Under the pieces are notes generated by a model that was not told the DNA's origin, searched no databases, and worked only from the letters and a program-made list of their open reading frames with translations. This document shows positions 6,450-8,073 of a DNA stretch of 8,073 nucleotides, piece after piece. The DNA comes from Gemmatimonadales bacterium. GTDB lineage: Bacteria; Gemmatimonadota; Gemmatimonadetes; Gemmatimonadales; GWC2-71-9. Each line of letters begins with the position of its first letter. Within the stretch, counting starts at the first letter, position 1. The position numbers were made by a program, and so were the translations under genes. The stretch is from positions 1 to 8,073 of the forward strand of contig JACCRH010000342.1 in assembly GCA_013813675.1 (NCBI GenBank). Reading direction: 5' to 3'.

Positions 6450-7591
6450 CGCGGTGCTCCTCCGTTCCAGGGCGAGTCTTCCGGGGCAGAATCTGCCCGC
6501 GGCCCCGGCCCTTGGCAACGGAGCACCATCCGATACACGGCGGCGGTCCGCTCGACGGTTCGCTCCATGGCGAACTCGACCCGGGCGGTGTGGCGGGCGG
6601 CGCTGCCTAGACGCTCGCGGAGCGCCGGATCCGCCAGCAGCCGCTCGATCGCGGAGGCCCACGCCACCGGGTCGCGGGGAGGGACCAGGAGACCGTTGAT
6701 GCCGTCACGCACCAGCTCGAGATTGCCCGCCGCGGCCGAGACCGCTACCGGCGTTCCCAGCGCCATGGCCTCCAGCAAGGCCTGCGACAGCCCCTCCATG
6801 CGGGAGGGCAGCAGGACCAGCTCCAGCAACTCGTAGAGCGGCCGAACATCGGAGTTGAACGGGATCGCGACGACCGCGTGGCGGGGCGGCAGCCGCTCGA
6901 TGAGGTGGTCAAACGCCGACTCGTCACCCACCCCCGCGAGCACCAGGCGGACCGGCGTGGAGATCCGGGACAGCGCCTCGATGACCACGCTCTGGTCCTT
7001 GCGCCGGCTGACGATGCCGATGGTGCGACGCTCGGGGTCCCACTGAATCCGCTCGCGCCAGTGCTCCAGCGCCTCGGGCATCACCGGGACGTCGAGCCTG
7101 GCGGCGACCAGTCCGTTGGGCACCACCGCGATCTTGCGGCGCGGGGTTCCCCGCTGCTCCAGCGCGTCGGCCACCGGCTGGCTGACGGCGATCATGCAGC
7201 CGGCCAGCCGGCTCGCGATCCAGTTCTCCAAGAACACGGTGCGCGGAATCTGGCGGCGGGTGGCCACGAAGGGCACCGGCAGGCGCCGGGTCAGCGCGAG
7301 CCAGGTCAGCGCCTCGCGGTCGCGAGACGAATGCGAGTTGATCACGTCGGAGCGGGCGCCGGCCAGCACCTTTGCCAGGGCGGCGGCGTTGCGCCGCCGC
7401 GCGCGCGGCAAGAGCTGCAGCGGGATCACCTCCAGTCCTTCGGCGGCCGCCAGCGACTCCACCTCCGAGCCGGGCGGACAGACGAACCGCACCTGCCAGC
7501 CGGCCTTGGCCAGCCCCAGACTCAGATGGAGGGTGGAGATCACGGCTCCGGAGCCGGCCCCCTGATGCAGCACCTGCATCACCGACGGCAT
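6446..7591 (-). CDS. Glycosyltransferase family 4 (GT-B), LPS-core type
   Basis: 381 aa. The N-terminal domain begins VMQVLHQGAGSGAVISTLHL (4-23), the glycine-rich loop after the first strand. VINSHSSRDREAL (83-95) resembles the HSSKD segment of LPS-core GT4 enzymes, and RRQIPRTVF (112-120) belongs to the acceptor side. The donor domain has VVPNG (156-160), IVSRRKDQ (193-200; Arg197 and Lys198), and the EX7E motif Glu266-Glu274 (EGLSQALLE), followed by SAAAGNLELV. The last ~22 residues are Gly/Pro/Ser-rich, probably disordered, and also carry the Shine-Dalgarno of the next gene. ATG start with AAAGGA 8 nt upstream (7605-7600). It lies 31 nt after the partial GT2 gene and overlaps the next gene by 4 nt. 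The retaining mechanism is expected from the family; donor sugar unknown. Confidence 0.92.
   Translation of the reverse strand: MPSVMQVLHQGAGSGAVISTLHLSLGLAKAGWQVRFVCPPGSEVESLAAAEGLEVIPLQLLPRARRRNAAALAKVLAGARSDVINSHSSRDREALTWLALTRRLPVPFVATRRQIPRTVFLENWIASRLAGCMIAVSQPVADALEQRGTPRRKIAVVPNGLVAARLDVPVMPEALEHWRERIQWDPERRTIGIVSRRKDQSVVIEALSRISTPVRLVLAGVGDESAFDHLIERLPPRHAVVAIPFNSDVRPLYELLELVLLPSRMEGLSQALLEAMALGTPVAVSAAAGNLELVRDGINGLLVPPRDPVAWASAIERLLADPALRERLGSAARHTARVEFAMERTVERTAAVYRMVLRCQGPGPRADSAPEDSPWNGGAPR
6457..6463 (-). promoter_or_regulatory. Strong Shine-Dalgarno for the WaaE-like GT2 gene
   Basis: The minus strand reads GGAGGAG at 6463-6457, 7 nt before the GTG at 6449-6447. It lies inside the last codons of the upstream GT4 gene. 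It decides between this start and longer in-frame possibilities up to 6662, and suggests that this gene is initiated efficiently even though it starts with GTG. Confidence 0.75.
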
Positions 7592-7622
7592 CGCGGCGAT
7601 CCTTTCCCGGTGGCCTGGTGTG

Positions 7623-8073
7623 TCACCGGCGGGGGAGGCCGAAGGGGGTGTGGGCTCGCCGCTCGGCCCGGCTGGCCTGGTAGAGGACGCGATTCGCGGC
7701 GACGACCCCGGCGCCGGCGTAGGGCCGGTCGTGCTCGAGGTGAAACACCGGTGCGGTATATCTCACCGACCGGCCATGGACCCCCGCCGCCTGGAGCCGG
7801 TGACCGAACTCGGCGTCCTCGAAGCCATAGCTAAACCGCTCATCGAAGCCGCCGACCAGGTAGAGGTGCTCCGTGAAGGCGGAGGAGTTGCCACCCCGCC
7901 AACTCGGTTCGCGGGGCACCCGCCGATTCAGGTAGTCGCGCAGCAGCGGGATCCGGGAGACTACCAGCCGCTGCGGTTTGTTGACCTCGCGCCACCACGT
8001 CCCCACCCGATCGAGCGCCCCGCGGGACACCAGCTCCGGGGTCAATCGCTCGCCGAAGCGCCGCGGGAGCGAC
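7623..8073 (-). CDS. Glycosyltransferase family 2, C-terminal part (cut by right edge)
   Basis: The last 150 codons are in the window; the frame is open to position 8073, so the N-terminal donor-binding domain is outside. The visible part carries WRGGNSSAFTEHLYLVGGFDE (start about 8073-7905 upstream of it), then FSYGFEDAEFGHRLQAAG and a conserved histidine-containing HLEHDRPYA. This matches the C-terminal galactosyltransferase-like domain (Glyco_transf_7C) of GT2 enzymes, in which the GGN and the E-D pair sit at the acceptor side and the metal site. A TTG at 8045-8043 is in frame but is not the likely start, because the sequence upstream continues as coding (PRRFGER) and the GT-A donor domain would be missing. 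It is the first visible gene of the leftward cluster, 31 nt before the next start. Family call is solid; sugar specificity is not visible. Confidence 0.85.
   Translation of the reverse strand, partial: SLPRRFGERLTPELVSRGALDRVGTWWREVNKPQRLVVSRIPLLRDYLNRRVPREPSWRGGNSSAFTEHLYLVGGFDERFSYGFEDAEFGHRLQAAGVHGRSVRYTAPVFHLEHDRPYAGAGVVAANRVLYQASRAERRAHTPFGLPRR

Noticed and set aside
6450..6662. Longer start for the WaaE-like GT2 gene
   Set aside because: It would overlap the upstream GT4 gene by over 200 nt, is not GT2-like, and a strong Shine-Dalgarno with GTG at 6449 explains the start.
7623..8045. Complete 140-residue protein starting at TTG 8045
   Set aside because: The frame continues as plausible coding sequence to the window edge, and the visible part is only the C-terminal half of a GT2 enzyme.
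1..8073. CRISPR array, tRNA/rRNA genes, insertion sequence or phage genes
   Set aside because: No regularly spaced direct repeats, no tRNA or rRNA-like segments, and no transposase or integrase motifs were seen; coding is nearly continuous.

Overview
The window is a GC-rich bacterial chromosome segment (roughly 70% G+C by eye) with tightly packed genes, frequent GTG/TTG starts and long open shadow frames on both strands. A run of envelope-type glycosyltransferases suggests a bacterium with a lipopolysaccharide or other surface glycan. The base composition and the TTCACC-type intergenic repeats would fit a Gemmatimonadota-like soil bacterium, but that is a weak impression and no marker gene settles it.

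Left edge (1-390): the 5' end of a leftward class V aminotransferase-fold PLP enzyme, then a short divergent intergenic region. This region holds a long imperfect inverted repeat (131-147 / 232-248), a possible rightward promoter and a small palindrome. At 391-1452 a rightward gene encodes an unusual protein: a patatin-like serine lipase with a complete single-cluster [4Fe-4S] ferredoxin domain fused to its C terminus. This is the most interesting item in the window.

Right part (1421-8073): one leftward cluster of seven genes that looks like a single transcription unit. Transcribed from right to left, it encodes a GT2-type glycosyltransferase (cut by the right edge), a GT4, a GT2 (WaaE-like), a GT4, two tandemly duplicated GT4 paralogs, and a class I SAM-dependent methyltransferase. 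Adjacent genes overlap by 4 nt (GTGA, twice) or 1 nt (TGATG), or are separated by 3, 9 or 31 nt, which suggests translational coupling. Its promoter must lie beyond the right edge. Together the products probably add several sugars in sequence to a lipid-linked or surface glycan such as LPS core, with the methyltransferase modifying or capping the product. No flippase, polymerase, ligase or nucleotide-sugar synthesis gene is visible, so the glycan cannot be named.

The methyltransferase gene and the patatin-ferredoxin gene converge and overlap by 32 bp at their 3' ends, with no space for an intergenic terminator.
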